Positions 50,639 to 58,959 of a stretch of DNA of 64,000 bases are shown one piece after another; position 1 is the stretch's first letter; every line of letters starts with the position of its first letter. The notes beneath the pieces were generated by a model. The model did no database searches. It saw only the letters and a list, made by a program, of their open reading frames with translations, and was not told where the DNA came from. Where the stretch lies: the NCBI GenBank assembly GCA_963783105.1, contig CAWAMI010000007.1, forward strand, positions 1 to 64,000, in the 5' to 3' direction. The DNA comes from JAVEDQ01 sp963783105. Lineage in GTDB: Bacteria > Actinomycetota > Actinomycetes > Frankiales > Frankiaceae. Made by a program: the position numbers and the translations under genes.

Positions 50639-51592
50639 GTGACCGTCTCCGCCCTGCGTGAGGAGTCCCCGCACCCGGGTGACGAGCCGCTGCCGACCAG
50701 CCCGAACGCGCCCTACGTGACGATCGTGCTGCCCTGCTACAACGAGCAGGACCACGTGATGCTCGAGCTGGAGCGCATCACGGCGGCGATGGACGCCAGC
50801 GGCTACACCTACGAGCTGCTCTGCATCGACGACAAGTCGACGGACGCCACGCTCGAGGTGCTGCGCGAGGCCCAGCAGCGCTTCCCGCAGATGCGGCTCA
50901 TGCCCTTCCGCCGCAACGGGGGCAGCGGAACCGCCCGTCGGATCGGCACCCAGGAGGCGCACGGCCGCATCGTCGTGTGGACCGATGCGGACATGACGTA
51001 CCCGAACGAGCGCATCCCCGAGTTCGTGCGCTACCTCGACGAGAACCCGGATGTCGACCAGGTCGTCGGCTCCCGGACCAGCGAGGAGGGCACGCACAAG
51101 TGGGCGCGGGTCCCGGCGAAGTGGGTCATCCGCCGGATCGCGAGCTTCCTGTCCGGGACGAAGATCCCCGACCTCAACTCGGGGCTGCGCGCCTTCCGCC
51201 GCGAGGTGTCGCTGCCCTACCTGCGGCTGCTGCCGCCCGGGTTCTCCTGCGTCACCACGATCACGATGGCGTTCCTGTCGAACCAGCACCCGGTCGACTA
51301 CGTGGCGATCGACTACGCCAAGCGGGCCGGCTTCAGCAAGTTCCACCCGTTCCGCGACGCCTACCGCTACATCCTCCAGGTGCTGCGGATGGTCATGTAC
51401 TTCAACCCGCTGAAGGTGCTGATGCCCTTCTCGTTGTGGATCATGGCCATCGGCAGCGTCAAGCTCGTCACCGACCTCGTGCGCTACGACTGGCACGTCG
51501 CGACGTCGACGTTGCTGCTGCTGTTCGTCGGATTTCAGATCGCCGTCCTGGCGCTGATCGGCGACCTGGTGGTCAGGTCGCGGGGGACATGA
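50639..51592 (+). CDS. Glycosyltransferase family 2 (polyprenyl-phosphate sugar synthase type)
   Basis: The enzyme (317 residues) has the GT-A core YVTIVLPCYNEQDH near 26, LLCIDDKSTDAT near 59, VWTDADMTYPNERIPE near 112 (metal-binding DAD) and a C-terminal pair of membrane helices (about 240-315). This resembles DPM1/GtrB-type enzymes that load a sugar onto polyprenyl phosphate for use by GT-C enzymes. That fits the nearby polytopic protein. It starts at GTG 50639 and overlaps the next gene through ATGA. Confidence 0.9.
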   Translation: MTVSALREESPHPGDEPLPTSPNAPYVTIVLPCYNEQDHVMLELERITAAMDASGYTYELLCIDDKSTDATLEVLREAQQRFPQMRLMPFRRNGGSGTARRIGTQEAHGRIVVWTDADMTYPNERIPEFVRYLDENPDVDQVVGSRTSEEGTHKWARVPAKWVIRRIASFLSGTKIPDLNSGLRAFRREVSLPYLRLLPPGFSCVTTITMAFLSNQHPVDYVAIDYAKRAGFSKFHPFRDAYRYILQVLRMVMYFNPLKVLMPFSLWIMAIGSVKLVTDLVRYDWHVATSTLLLLFVGFQIAVLALIGDLVVRSRGT

Positions 51593-52224
51593 ACGAGCCG
51601 GGAGGGGCCGCGGCGCCCGAGCCCCCCGAGCCCCCCGAGCCCCCCGAGCCCTTCGAGCCCCTCGATCCCGAGCGGGTCGCGGCGCTCGAGGCGCTCTACG
51701 CGGAGCTCCCGACGCTCGAGTGCAAGGGGCTGTGCTGGCACAACTGCGGGCCGATCGACATGAGCCTGACCGAGCGCGCGCGCATCACGGAGCTGGGTGT
51801 CACGATCCCCGGCTACACGGCCGAGGCGGCTGAGCGCTACCGCCAGACGGGCGAGGTCGACCTGTGCCCGGCGCTGGGGCCGTTCAAGACCTGCGGCGTG
51901 CATCCCGTCCGGCCGATGATCTGCCGGCTGTGGGGGATGACCGCGACGATGCGCTGCCCCTACGGCTGCAACCTCAGCCGCGAACTCACCGAGGACGAGG
52001 GCTACGAGTTCCTCAACCGGAGCCGGGAGATCGGCGGCTCGGAACCGTCGTCCGGGGTGCGCGAGCTGATCGCCGAGCTGGCCCGGGACCCCGAGGTCCA
52101 GCCGCTGCTGCGCCGCTACATGCGTGGTGACGCGTCGGTCGAGCCGGAGCTGCTCGCCGAGATGCGCCGCCGGACGGGCGCCTCCGGCAAGCGTCCGAAC
52201 AAGCGGAAGAAGCGGCGACGCTGA
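51589..52224 (+). CDS. YkgJ-family cysteine cluster protein
   Basis: The product (211 residues) starts with Pro-Glu repeats (EPPEPPEPPEP) coded by 9-base direct repeats. Cysteines follow in CKGLCWHNCG near 45, LCPAL near 91, TCGVH near 100, MICRLWG and MRCPYGC near 117-125. These fit the YkgJ CxxxCxxxxC zinc- or iron-binding family. The C-terminal tail is strongly basic. Function is unknown. ATG 51589 overlaps the GT2 stop (ATGA), so the two are coupled, which is an unusual partnership. Confidence 0.88.
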   Translation: MNEPGGAAAPEPPEPPEPPEPFEPLDPERVAALEALYAELPTLECKGLCWHNCGPIDMSLTERARITELGVTIPGYTAEAAERYRQTGEVDLCPALGPFKTCGVHPVRPMICRLWGMTATMRCPYGCNLSRELTEDEGYEFLNRSREIGGSEPSSGVRELIAELARDPEVQPLLRRYMRGDASVEPELLAEMRRRTGASGKRPNKRKKRRR

Positions 52225-52353
52225 CCCCGGACGGCACACGGTTCCGGACGCCCGGGTGCGGAGTGCCCCACGGCTATCATGCGGACGTGGTCCGTCCCAT
52301 GCTGACGCCCGCGGGGCCTCGGAACGCGCTGCCCTCGCGGAGCTCCTGAGCGC

Positions 52354-53382
52354 GTGGGACCCGACCCCAAGCAGGCACCTCCGGCTCCTCCGGCTGTTCC
52401 GGCAGAGGTGGCGCCCGAACACCCGCTCACCCGCCGCCGGTGGGGCCGCCGCGTCGTCGCGGTGGCCAAGTGGGTGCTGCCCGTGCTGCTGGCCGTCGGG
52501 CTGGCGTTCTCCCTGCGCTCGCAGTACGCCAGCGTCCGTCGCGACCTGGAGCAGCTGTCCCTCTGGGTCATGCTCGCTGCGGTGCTGCTGTCGACGATCG
52601 GGGTCGGTGCCTCGATGCTCGTCTGGCGCGCGCTGCTCGCCGACCTCGGCTCACCCCTGCCGCTGAAGGCCAGCACGCGGGTCTACTCCTTCAGCCAGCT
52701 CGGAAAATACGTGCCCGGAAGCGTCTGGCCGGTCCTCGCCCAGATGGAGCTCGGGCGGGCCTACGGTGTCCCACGTGCGCGGGCCGCGACGGCGTTCCTG
52801 CTGAACGTCCTGGTCGGCGTCACCACCGCCGTCGCGTGCGGCGGCCTGCTCGCCTTCTCGATGCCGGGGTGGGGACGCCTCACCGCCCTGCTGCCCCTGG
52901 TCCTGGTCCTGCTCCACCCACGGCTGCTCCGGCCGCTGACCGCGCTGGCGGCGCGGGTGATGCGACGGCCGGGGGCCGTCGAACCCCCCACGCTGCGTGG
53001 CGTCCTGATCAGCGCGGCCTGGACGACGGGCCTGTGGTTCTCATTCGGGTCGGCCAGCGCGGTCATCGCCGGCGGCCTGGGGAATCCCGTCCCGCTGCCG
53101 CGCATGATCGGCGCCGTCGCGCTGGCCTGGGCCGCCGGGCTCGTCGTCGTCTTCGTGCCGGCCGGCGCCGGCGTCCGGGAGAGCGTCCTCGTCCTCACGC
53201 TCGCCGGAGAGATGGGCACGGCCAGCGCGGTGACGGTCGCCCTGCTCAGCCGGCTCGCGATGACCGGCGCCGACGGCCTCTGGGCCCTGATGGCGCTGGC
53301 GGCACGCAAGCGCGCCGACCCGGTTCAGGCGGTCGGAGACGAATCCGTGCCGATGGTCACCGGGGCGGATCGACCGCTCTGA
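52354..53382 (+). CDS. Flippase-like (UPF0104 / lysylphosphatidylglycerol synthase TM) membrane protein
   Basis: The product (342 residues) has seven or eight hydrophobic helices. The YSFSQLGKYVPGSVWPVL block near 110 and FVPAGAGVRESVLVLTL near 268 are the signatures of this family. Members include proposed flippases for lipid-linked sugars and the membrane half of MprF. There is no synthase domain here. Lipid-linked glycan flipping fits the locus but is not shown. It starts at GTG 52354. Its last 58 bases overlap the convergent methyltransferase gene. Confidence 0.85.
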   Translation: MGPDPKQAPPAPPAVPAEVAPEHPLTRRRWGRRVVAVAKWVLPVLLAVGLAFSLRSQYASVRRDLEQLSLWVMLAAVLLSTIGVGASMLVWRALLADLGSPLPLKASTRVYSFSQLGKYVPGSVWPVLAQMELGRAYGVPRARAATAFLLNVLVGVTTAVACGGLLAFSMPGWGRLTALLPLVLVLLHPRLLRPLTALAARVMRRPGAVEPPTLRGVLISAAWTTGLWFSFGSASAVIAGGLGNPVPLPRMIGAVALAWAAGLVVVFVPAGAGVRESVLVLTLAGEMGTASAVTVALLSRLAMTGADGLWALMALAARKRADPVQAVGDESVPMVTGADRPL

Positions 53383-54128
53383 GCGCTGCCGGCGCCGTCG
53401 AGCGGCCGCCGGGCGGCGGCCATGTAGCCGAGGCTGATGATGCCGGCGAGCCCGTCCACGTCGCTCCGCACGGAATGGGCCCGCCGGATCCACGCCTTCT
53501 GCGGAGCGGTCAGCACCCGGTGCAGGCCGGGCCTGCTCGTCGCGGACGTGGGCCCGCGGGTCAGGGCCAGCAGGAAGAAGTGGGCCAGCAGGAGGCCGGG
53601 GCCCCCCTTCGCCTCGAGCCCCACGACGTCGAAGTCGTTCCGGCGCAGCAGGTCGGTGAGGCCGAAGTGCGTGAAGCGCCGGTAGTCGTAGGGCGCCTCG
53701 TGCGTCGGGTAGAAGTACGGCACGGTGATCAGGGCGTGGCCACCCGGTCGCAGGATGCGGAAGATCTCGCCCACGGCGCGCTCGGCGTTCTCGACGTGCT
53801 CGAGGACCTCCGTGACCAGCACCGTGTCGAAGCTCTGGTCCGCGAAGGGCAGCCGGTCGGCGAAGCCGAGCACGTCGACGCCGTCGGCAGGCGCGGCGTC
53901 CAAGGTGACGACCTCGTCGACCAGGGGCTCGTACCAGCCGCGATAGGGCTGGTTGCCGCACCCGCTGTCGAGCAGACGACCCCGGACGAGATGGCGGTGG
54001 CGAGCGAGCCACTCGCCGTGCACGGCCCCCGGCAGCAGCAGGGAGGTCGACTCCGGGTCGCTGTAGGGGATGCCGTTGACGATCTTCGCCGGGCCACGTC
54101 GTTCGCGAAGGCGGGCCTCATCCTGCAC
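53325..54128 (-). CDS. SAM-dependent methyltransferase, class I
   Basis: The enzyme (267 residues) has motif I LLDSGCGNQPY near 53, an acidic VTLDAAPADG near 75, LPFADQSFDTVLVTEVLEH near 91 and FRILRPGGHALITVPYF near 122. These are the usual Methyltransf_11 blocks. It faces the rightward operon and overlaps the 3' end of the flippase-like gene. The acceptor is unknown; a sugar or lipid of the locus is likely. Confidence 0.88.
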   Translation of the reverse strand: MQDEARLRERRGPAKIVNGIPYSDPESTSLLLPGAVHGEWLARHRHLVRGRLLDSGCGNQPYRGWYEPLVDEVVTLDAAPADGVDVLGFADRLPFADQSFDTVLVTEVLEHVENAERAVGEIFRILRPGGHALITVPYFYPTHEAPYDYRRFTHFGLTDLLRRNDFDVVGLEAKGGPGLLLAHFFLLALTRGPTSATSRPGLHRVLTAPQKAWIRRAHSVRSDVDGLAGIISLGYMAAARRPLDGAGSAQSGRSAPVTIGTDSSPTA

Positions 54129-54179
54129 GGGGTTCAGCTAACCACGTGTGCGCTTCGCCCAGCGCCGGGCCGCCCCGCC

Positions 54180-54185
54180 TAGACT
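54180..54185 (+). promoter_or_regulatory. Possible -10 for the 54239 operon
   Basis: TAGACT fits TANNNT and lies about 54 bases upstream of the GTG at 54239, in the gap after the divergent methyltransferase start. The GGAG at 54230-54233 would be the ribosome site. Confidence 0.35.
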
Positions 54186-54238
54186 GACCGGCTCCCGACC
54201 AGTGGCGAATCCTCGCCCGACGCCTACCCGGAGTGTGT

Positions 54239-55516
54239 GTGACGAGCGAGCCGACGGCCGCCGGAACGGGCCCACGACCACGGCTGGTGGTCGTCGCATC
54301 GACGTATCCGACGTCGCCCGGCGACGGGACACCCAGCTTCGTCGCGGACCTCGCCGACGTGCAGGCCGACCAGTTCGACACCACGCTGCTCGTGCCGGCG
54401 GTGCACGGCAGCCCGAGCACCGAGCAGGGACGATTGCGGGTCCGCCGCTTCCGCTACTTCCCGCGGCGCTACGAGGACCTCGCCGACGGCGCGATCCTCG
54501 AGAACCTGCGGGCGCGCCGCTCCCGGTGGCTCCAGGTGCTCCCGTTCCTGCTCGCGGAGGTGCTCGTGCTCCGCCGGATGGTGCGGCGGATGCGTCCGGA
54601 TCTCCTGCACGTGCACTGGCTGGTTCCGCAGGGTCTCGCGGCACTGTTCGCCGCGCGCGACGTGCCGTGGCTGCTGACCTGCCACGGCGCCGACGTCTAC
54701 GCGCTGCGGGACCCGCTCAGCCGCCGGATCAAGCGCGCTGTTCTCCGCCGCGCATCGCTGGTCACCACGGTGAACGAAGACATGCGCGAGCGGCTGATCG
54801 ATTGGGGAGCCGACCCGGCCAAGGTCCACGTGCTGCCGATGCCCGCGGCGGAGGCCCGTGTCGACCCGTCGAGTCCGGCCGCGGACGCGGAGACGCCGGG
54901 CGTCGAGGGCCGCATCGTGTTCGTGGGCCGGCTGGTCGAGAAGAAGGGTGTCGGCGTCCTGCTCGACGCCCTCCGCCGCCTTCCCGACGGCCACTCGTAC
55001 ACATGCGAGATCGTCGGTGACGGCCCGCTGCGTCCGGCGCTGGAGCGGCAGGCCGAGGGGCTGCCCGGCGTCCGCTTCCTGGGCCAGGTCGACAAGCAGC
55101 GGGTCCTGCGCTCGGTGTCGGCGGCCGAGGTCGTCGCGGTGCCCTCGGTGCCGGCCGCCTCGGGCGACCAGGACGGCCTCCCCGTGACGCTGCTCGAGGC
55201 GCTGGCGCGCGGGAGGGCGGTCGTCGCGTCCCGTCTGCCCGGCATCGTGGAGGCGGTGGAGGACGAGCGGTCCGCGCTGCTCGTGCCGCCCGGGGACCCG
55301 GACGCGCTCGCCGGCGCACTGGTCCGTCTGCGGGGCGACCCCGATCTGCGCAGGCGGCTCCGGGCAGGTGCCTCGGCCCGAGCGGCCGACTACACGCCGG
55401 CCAGCATCGGCGGCCGCTACAACGCCCTGCTGCGGTCCCTGCTGGCTGCTCGGGACGGCGCCGCGCCCGGTCCCGCCGGGTATGGTCGCGGCGTGCCGAG
55501 TACCGAGGGTGGCTGA
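54239..55516 (+). CDS. Glycosyltransferase family 4
   Basis: The product (425 residues) is a GT-B enzyme. RLVVVASTYPTSPGDGTPSF starts the acceptor domain, DLLHVHWLVPQG and LLTCHGADVYALRDP follow, IVFVGRLVEKKG starts the donor domain, and GDQDGLPVTLLEALARG holds the Glu motif. GTG 54239 is chosen because of the GGAG five bases upstream; GTG 54233 is an alternative that would overlap that site. The gene is followed after one base by a methyltransferase. Confidence 0.9.
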   Translation: MTSEPTAAGTGPRPRLVVVASTYPTSPGDGTPSFVADLADVQADQFDTTLLVPAVHGSPSTEQGRLRVRRFRYFPRRYEDLADGAILENLRARRSRWLQVLPFLLAEVLVLRRMVRRMRPDLLHVHWLVPQGLAALFAARDVPWLLTCHGADVYALRDPLSRRIKRAVLRRASLVTTVNEDMRERLIDWGADPAKVHVLPMPAAEARVDPSSPAADAETPGVEGRIVFVGRLVEKKGVGVLLDALRRLPDGHSYTCEIVGDGPLRPALERQAEGLPGVRFLGQVDKQRVLRSVSAAEVVAVPSVPAASGDQDGLPVTLLEALARGRAVVASRLPGIVEAVEDERSALLVPPGDPDALAGALVRLRGDPDLRRRLRAGASARAADYTPASIGGRYNALLRSLLAARDGAAPGPAGYGRGVPSTEGG

Positions 55517-55517
55517 G

Positions 55518-56357
55518 GTGAGCACGTCGGAGCGCAGTGCGCAACTCGCCTACTCCGAGATCCAGCACAAGATGCTCGACGAGGAGGGGCGCCGCCAGAA
55601 GGCCAGGAAGATCCTCGCCGTCCTGGAGCACTTCCTCGGCCGGGATGATCTGGCGGGGCTCGACGTCCTCGACCTGGGCACGTCGGCCGGTTTCATCGCG
55701 GCGGCCCTGTCGCAGGAGGGCGGACGGGTCGTCGGCGTCGACATCGACGAACCCGGCCTCGCGAAGGCCAACCGGCGCTTCGGCGGCGAGGTGTCGTTCC
55801 TGCGAGCCAGCGGTGACCGACTGCCCCTGGACGACGGCAGCGTCGACGTCATCGTCTTCAACCACATCTACGAGCACGTCGTCGACGCCGACGCCGTGAT
55901 GGATGAGATCCGCCGGGTCCTCCGTCCGGACGGCGTCGTCTACCTGGGGCTGGCCAACCGACTCGGCGTCGTGGAGCCGCATCACAAGCTGCCGTTCCTG
56001 TCCTACCTGCCGCCGAAGATCGCGGACCGCTACATGCGGGCGGCCAAGAAGGGCGACGCGTACCACGAGCGGTTCCGGACCCGTCCCGGGCTGCGGAAAA
56101 TGGTCGGCGGGCTGCACGTCTGGGACTACACCCTGCCGGTGATCGCCGATCCGGACACGTTCCACGCCCGCGACATCGTCCCGGACGCGCTGAGCGCCGT
56201 GCCCGCTCCCGTCCTGGGTCGTCTGATCGGTCTGCTGCCCACCTACATCTGGATCGGCAGCCCGAGCCCCCAGGGTCCGCGTGGGCGCTCGCTGCAGGTC
56301 GCCCCCGCCCCGGTGAAGGTCCCGGGCGTGGCGAACTCCGCCCCGTCGAAGACCTGA
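55518..56357 (+). CDS. SAM-dependent methyltransferase, class I
   Basis: The enzyme (279 residues) has LDVLDLGTSAGFIAAAL near 52, VVGVDIDEPGLAKA near 75, DRLPLDDGSVDVIVFNHIYEHV near 102 and IRRVLRPDGVVYLGLANRLG near 135. It is related to the UbiE/Methyltransf_11 group. GTG 55518 is one base after the glycosyltransferase stop, so the two are coupled. It likely methylates the product of the glycosyltransferase, an inference from context. Confidence 0.88.
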   Translation: MSTSERSAQLAYSEIQHKMLDEEGRRQKARKILAVLEHFLGRDDLAGLDVLDLGTSAGFIAAALSQEGGRVVGVDIDEPGLAKANRRFGGEVSFLRASGDRLPLDDGSVDVIVFNHIYEHVVDADAVMDEIRRVLRPDGVVYLGLANRLGVVEPHHKLPFLSYLPPKIADRYMRAAKKGDAYHERFRTRPGLRKMVGGLHVWDYTLPVIADPDTFHARDIVPDALSAVPAPVLGRLIGLLPTYIWIGSPSPQGPRGRSLQVAPAPVKVPGVANSAPSKT

Positions 56358-56361
56358 TCGC

Positions 56362-56544
56362 ATGATCGGCCAGCGCCTCCTCGCGGCCCTGCTCACCGTC
56401 CTGGTCTTCGCGCTCATCATCGCGATCTCGATCGCCGTCTTCCGCTACCTGGGGCACGAGGGCTACGGGTGGTTCGTCGGCATCGGCTTCTGCGTCGTCA
56501 TGGTCGTCGCGTTCCTGGTCCAGGGGCGCCGCCCGTCGCGGTAG
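56362..56544 (+). CDS. Small two-helix membrane protein
   Basis: The product (60 residues) has two hydrophobic helices, at about 7-28 and 38-54, separated by a short loop (FRYLGHEGYGWF), and ends with a basic tail. No family is recognised. It starts 4 bases after the methyltransferase stop and is likely co-transcribed with it. Confidence 0.55.
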   Translation: MIGQRLLAALLTVLVFALIIAISIAVFRYLGHEGYGWFVGIGFCVVMVVAFLVQGRRPSR

Positions 56545-56659
56545 GGCACGCACGTCGCGGTAGGGCGCGGCCCGCTGCGTCGGCAGGTCACGACCGGGGC
56601 CGAACGGGTCCGCGACCGAGGATCTCAACTCGGCTGCCGACGGTGCCGATCTTGTTCGG

Positions 56660-58804
56660 GTGTCCGTTCCAGCCCGTCTCCGTCCCACCTCCGCCGGTGT
56701 CGCCTGGCGCGGGGTCGTGGCCCTGGCCGTCGGCGCCGGGCTCCTGGTCGCATGCGACCCGGCGCCGGCCCCCGCGCCGGCGGGGGAGGTCTACGCCCGC
56801 CCGTCCAGCGGCGTGTTCACCCTCTCCGGCCACGCCTGGGGACACGGGCACGGCATGTCCCAGTGGGGTGCGCAAGGCGCGGCCACCCTCGGCAAGTCCG
56901 CCGACGAGATCCTCTCGACCTACTACCCGGGCACCACCAGGACGCTGCAGGCCGATGCGCCGCTCCGGGTGCTGCTGAGCTCCGACGACACCGTCGACCA
57001 GCAGGTGCTGCCGGCGACCGGGCTGACCGTCACCGACGGTCTCAACCGCCGCCTGACCCTGCCCGCGGGCCCGCGTCGGTGGCGGGTCGTCGCCGACACC
57101 GCCGGGCTGCACCTGCAGCGCCTCGACGCTTCCTGGACCTCGGTCGCGGTGGCGGGCGCGACGACGCTCTCCTCGCCCGTGCGCCTCAGCTCCGGCACCG
57201 GCGTGGTCTCGGTCGTCTTCCCCGACGGATCGTCGCGGGAGTACCGGGGCACCGCCACCGCGGTTCGGCGCTCCGCGGGGGGCCTGTACAGCACGGTTGC
57301 CGTCCCGATGGAGAGCTACCTGCGCGGCGTCGTGCCGCAGGAGGCGTCCCCGTCGTGGAAGCCGGCCGCCCTGCAGGCCCAGGCGGTCGCGGCCCGGACG
57401 TACGCGGCGCAGCGCCGGTCGACCGCCGCGGTGGGCTCGGCGTACGACATCTGCGACAGCACCTCCTGTCAGGTGTTCGCGGGGAGCTCGCGGACGTCGA
57501 GCACAGGCGTCCGCACGACGTACGAGTACGCCGCCACCGACGCGGCGATCGCGGCCACGGCCGGCCACATCCGCACCTGGGGCGGCAAGCCGGCGTTCAC
57601 CGAGTTCTCCTCCTCCAACGGCGGTTGGTCGACGAGCGGCGGCCAGCCCTACCTCGTCGCCAAGGCCGACCCGTGGGACGGCGCAGTGCCCAACACGGTG
57701 CACAGCTGGTCGGCGAAGCTACCGGTCTCCGCGATCGAGGCCCGCTTCCCGGCGGTCGGAAAGCTGCAGCGGCTGCGGGTCACGGCCCGGGACGGCAACG
57801 GCGAGTGGGGCGGCCGCGTCACCACCGTCGTCCTCGAGGGTTCGGACGCCCAGGGCAGGGCGACGTCGGTGACGACGACCGGCTCCGGCATCGCCGCTGC
57901 GCGGTCCTGGCCCAGCCACTCGGACGGGCTGCGGTCCAGCTGGTGGCACATCGACGGCGGCGGGACGACGGCGTCGAGCGCCGCTACGTCCGCCCCGGCT
58001 CCGATTACGGTGCCCGCTCCCGCGACTCCGCCGGCCCCCGCGCTCCGCGCGACGCCCGTGACGGTGCCGGCGCCGCCGGTCCTGGTCGGCGCACCCGGAC
58101 GGAACGCCGGCGACAGTGCCGGCGACAGTGCCGGCGACCTCGTCGTCACCTTCCGGAACACCGGCACCTCGAACTGGACGCTGTCCGCCCTGCGCCTCGC
58201 CCCCGTGTCGCCGGCCGACGCGACGCTGGCCGCCGCCGGCCCGCCCGCCGCGGCGCGGAACCTGACCCGAGCGGGGGGCGCGGTGCTGCCCAACGACGTG
58301 GTCGAGGTCCGCACCCGGCTCGACGCCTCGGCCGTTCCGGCCGGAACCCACCAGGTCGCGTATCAGCTGATGGCTCCGGGCTTCGTCCTCTCGTCGCCCC
58401 TGCGGTGGAACGTGCAGGTCGCGGCCCCGTCCTATCCGTCCGCACCCGCGCTGTTCGCGGACCGGGCCGCGCTCGACTGGGCGCCGTCCCTGGTGCGGAC
58501 CGGGGCGTCGGCCGAGCTCGTCGCCCGCTTCCGCAACGCGGGCACGCGGTCCTGGACGCTGTCCGCTCTGCGGCTGACCCCGGCGGGACTGAAGGACGTC
58601 ACGTTCGTCGCCCCCGGCACCTCGCCGCCCGCGCGCAACCTCACCCGGACCGGCTCGACCGTGCTGCCGGGCGACGTCGTCGAGGTGCGGTTGCGCGTCG
58701 ACGGCACGAGAGTCGCGGCGGGCTCCTACCGGGCGTCCTACCGACTGCTCGCCCCCGGGTTCCTGCTGAGCGAGCCCGTGAGCTGGCCGCTGACGGTCCG
58801 CTGA
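56660..58804 (+). CDS. SpoIID/LytB-domain lipoprotein with two C-terminal Ig-like repeats
   Basis: The protein (714 residues) has a signal peptide ending in the lipobox LLVAC near 32 and a Pro/Ala linker. The SpoIID/LytB domain covers about 50-430 (GHAWGHGHGMSQWGAQGAA, AVPMESYLRGVVPQEASPSW, QAQAVAARTYA and EFSSSNGGW). Two related repeats of about 110 residues, ending VAGTH- and VAAGS-type blocks, start near 480 and 605. SpoIID enzymes cleave peptidoglycan glycan strands. The Glu of VVPQEASP is the likely catalytic one. It is outside the cell, and wall remodelling is a likely role. Confidence 0.9.
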   Translation: MSVPARLRPTSAGVAWRGVVALAVGAGLLVACDPAPAPAPAGEVYARPSSGVFTLSGHAWGHGHGMSQWGAQGAATLGKSADEILSTYYPGTTRTLQADAPLRVLLSSDDTVDQQVLPATGLTVTDGLNRRLTLPAGPRRWRVVADTAGLHLQRLDASWTSVAVAGATTLSSPVRLSSGTGVVSVVFPDGSSREYRGTATAVRRSAGGLYSTVAVPMESYLRGVVPQEASPSWKPAALQAQAVAARTYAAQRRSTAAVGSAYDICDSTSCQVFAGSSRTSSTGVRTTYEYAATDAAIAATAGHIRTWGGKPAFTEFSSSNGGWSTSGGQPYLVAKADPWDGAVPNTVHSWSAKLPVSAIEARFPAVGKLQRLRVTARDGNGEWGGRVTTVVLEGSDAQGRATSVTTTGSGIAAARSWPSHSDGLRSSWWHIDGGGTTASSAATSAPAPITVPAPATPPAPALRATPVTVPAPPVLVGAPGRNAGDSAGDSAGDLVVTFRNTGTSNWTLSALRLAPVSPADATLAAAGPPAAARNLTRAGGAVLPNDVVEVRTRLDASAVPAGTHQVAYQLMAPGFVLSSPLRWNVQVAAPSYPSAPALFADRAALDWAPSLVRTGASAELVARFRNAGTRSWTLSALRLTPAGLKDVTFVAPGTSPPARNLTRTGSTVLPGDVVEVRLRVDGTRVAAGSYRASYRLLAPGFLLSEPVSWPLTVR

Positions 58805-58854
58805 CCGGTCCGCGGATTGGCCCCTGACCGCTCGTTGGCTCGGCGCCGGATCGG

Positions 58855-58902
58855 GACTGCGTAAGGACACGCCGACAGACCTCGGCGTGTCCTTACGCAG
58901 TC
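58855..58902. terminator. Perfect 21-bp hairpin
   Basis: GACTGCGTAAGGACACGCCGA (58855-58875) pairs base for base with 58882-58902 around the 6-base loop CAGACC. It follows the SpoIID gene by 50 bases and precedes the next glycosyltransferase. It could be a terminator without a T-run, a processed RNA hairpin or a dispersed repeat. Confidence 0.65.
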
Positions 58903-58959
58903 GCGCAGGGGCGGGTGTCCTGATCACCCAGCGGGGCGCGCGCACCCACACTGGGAGCC

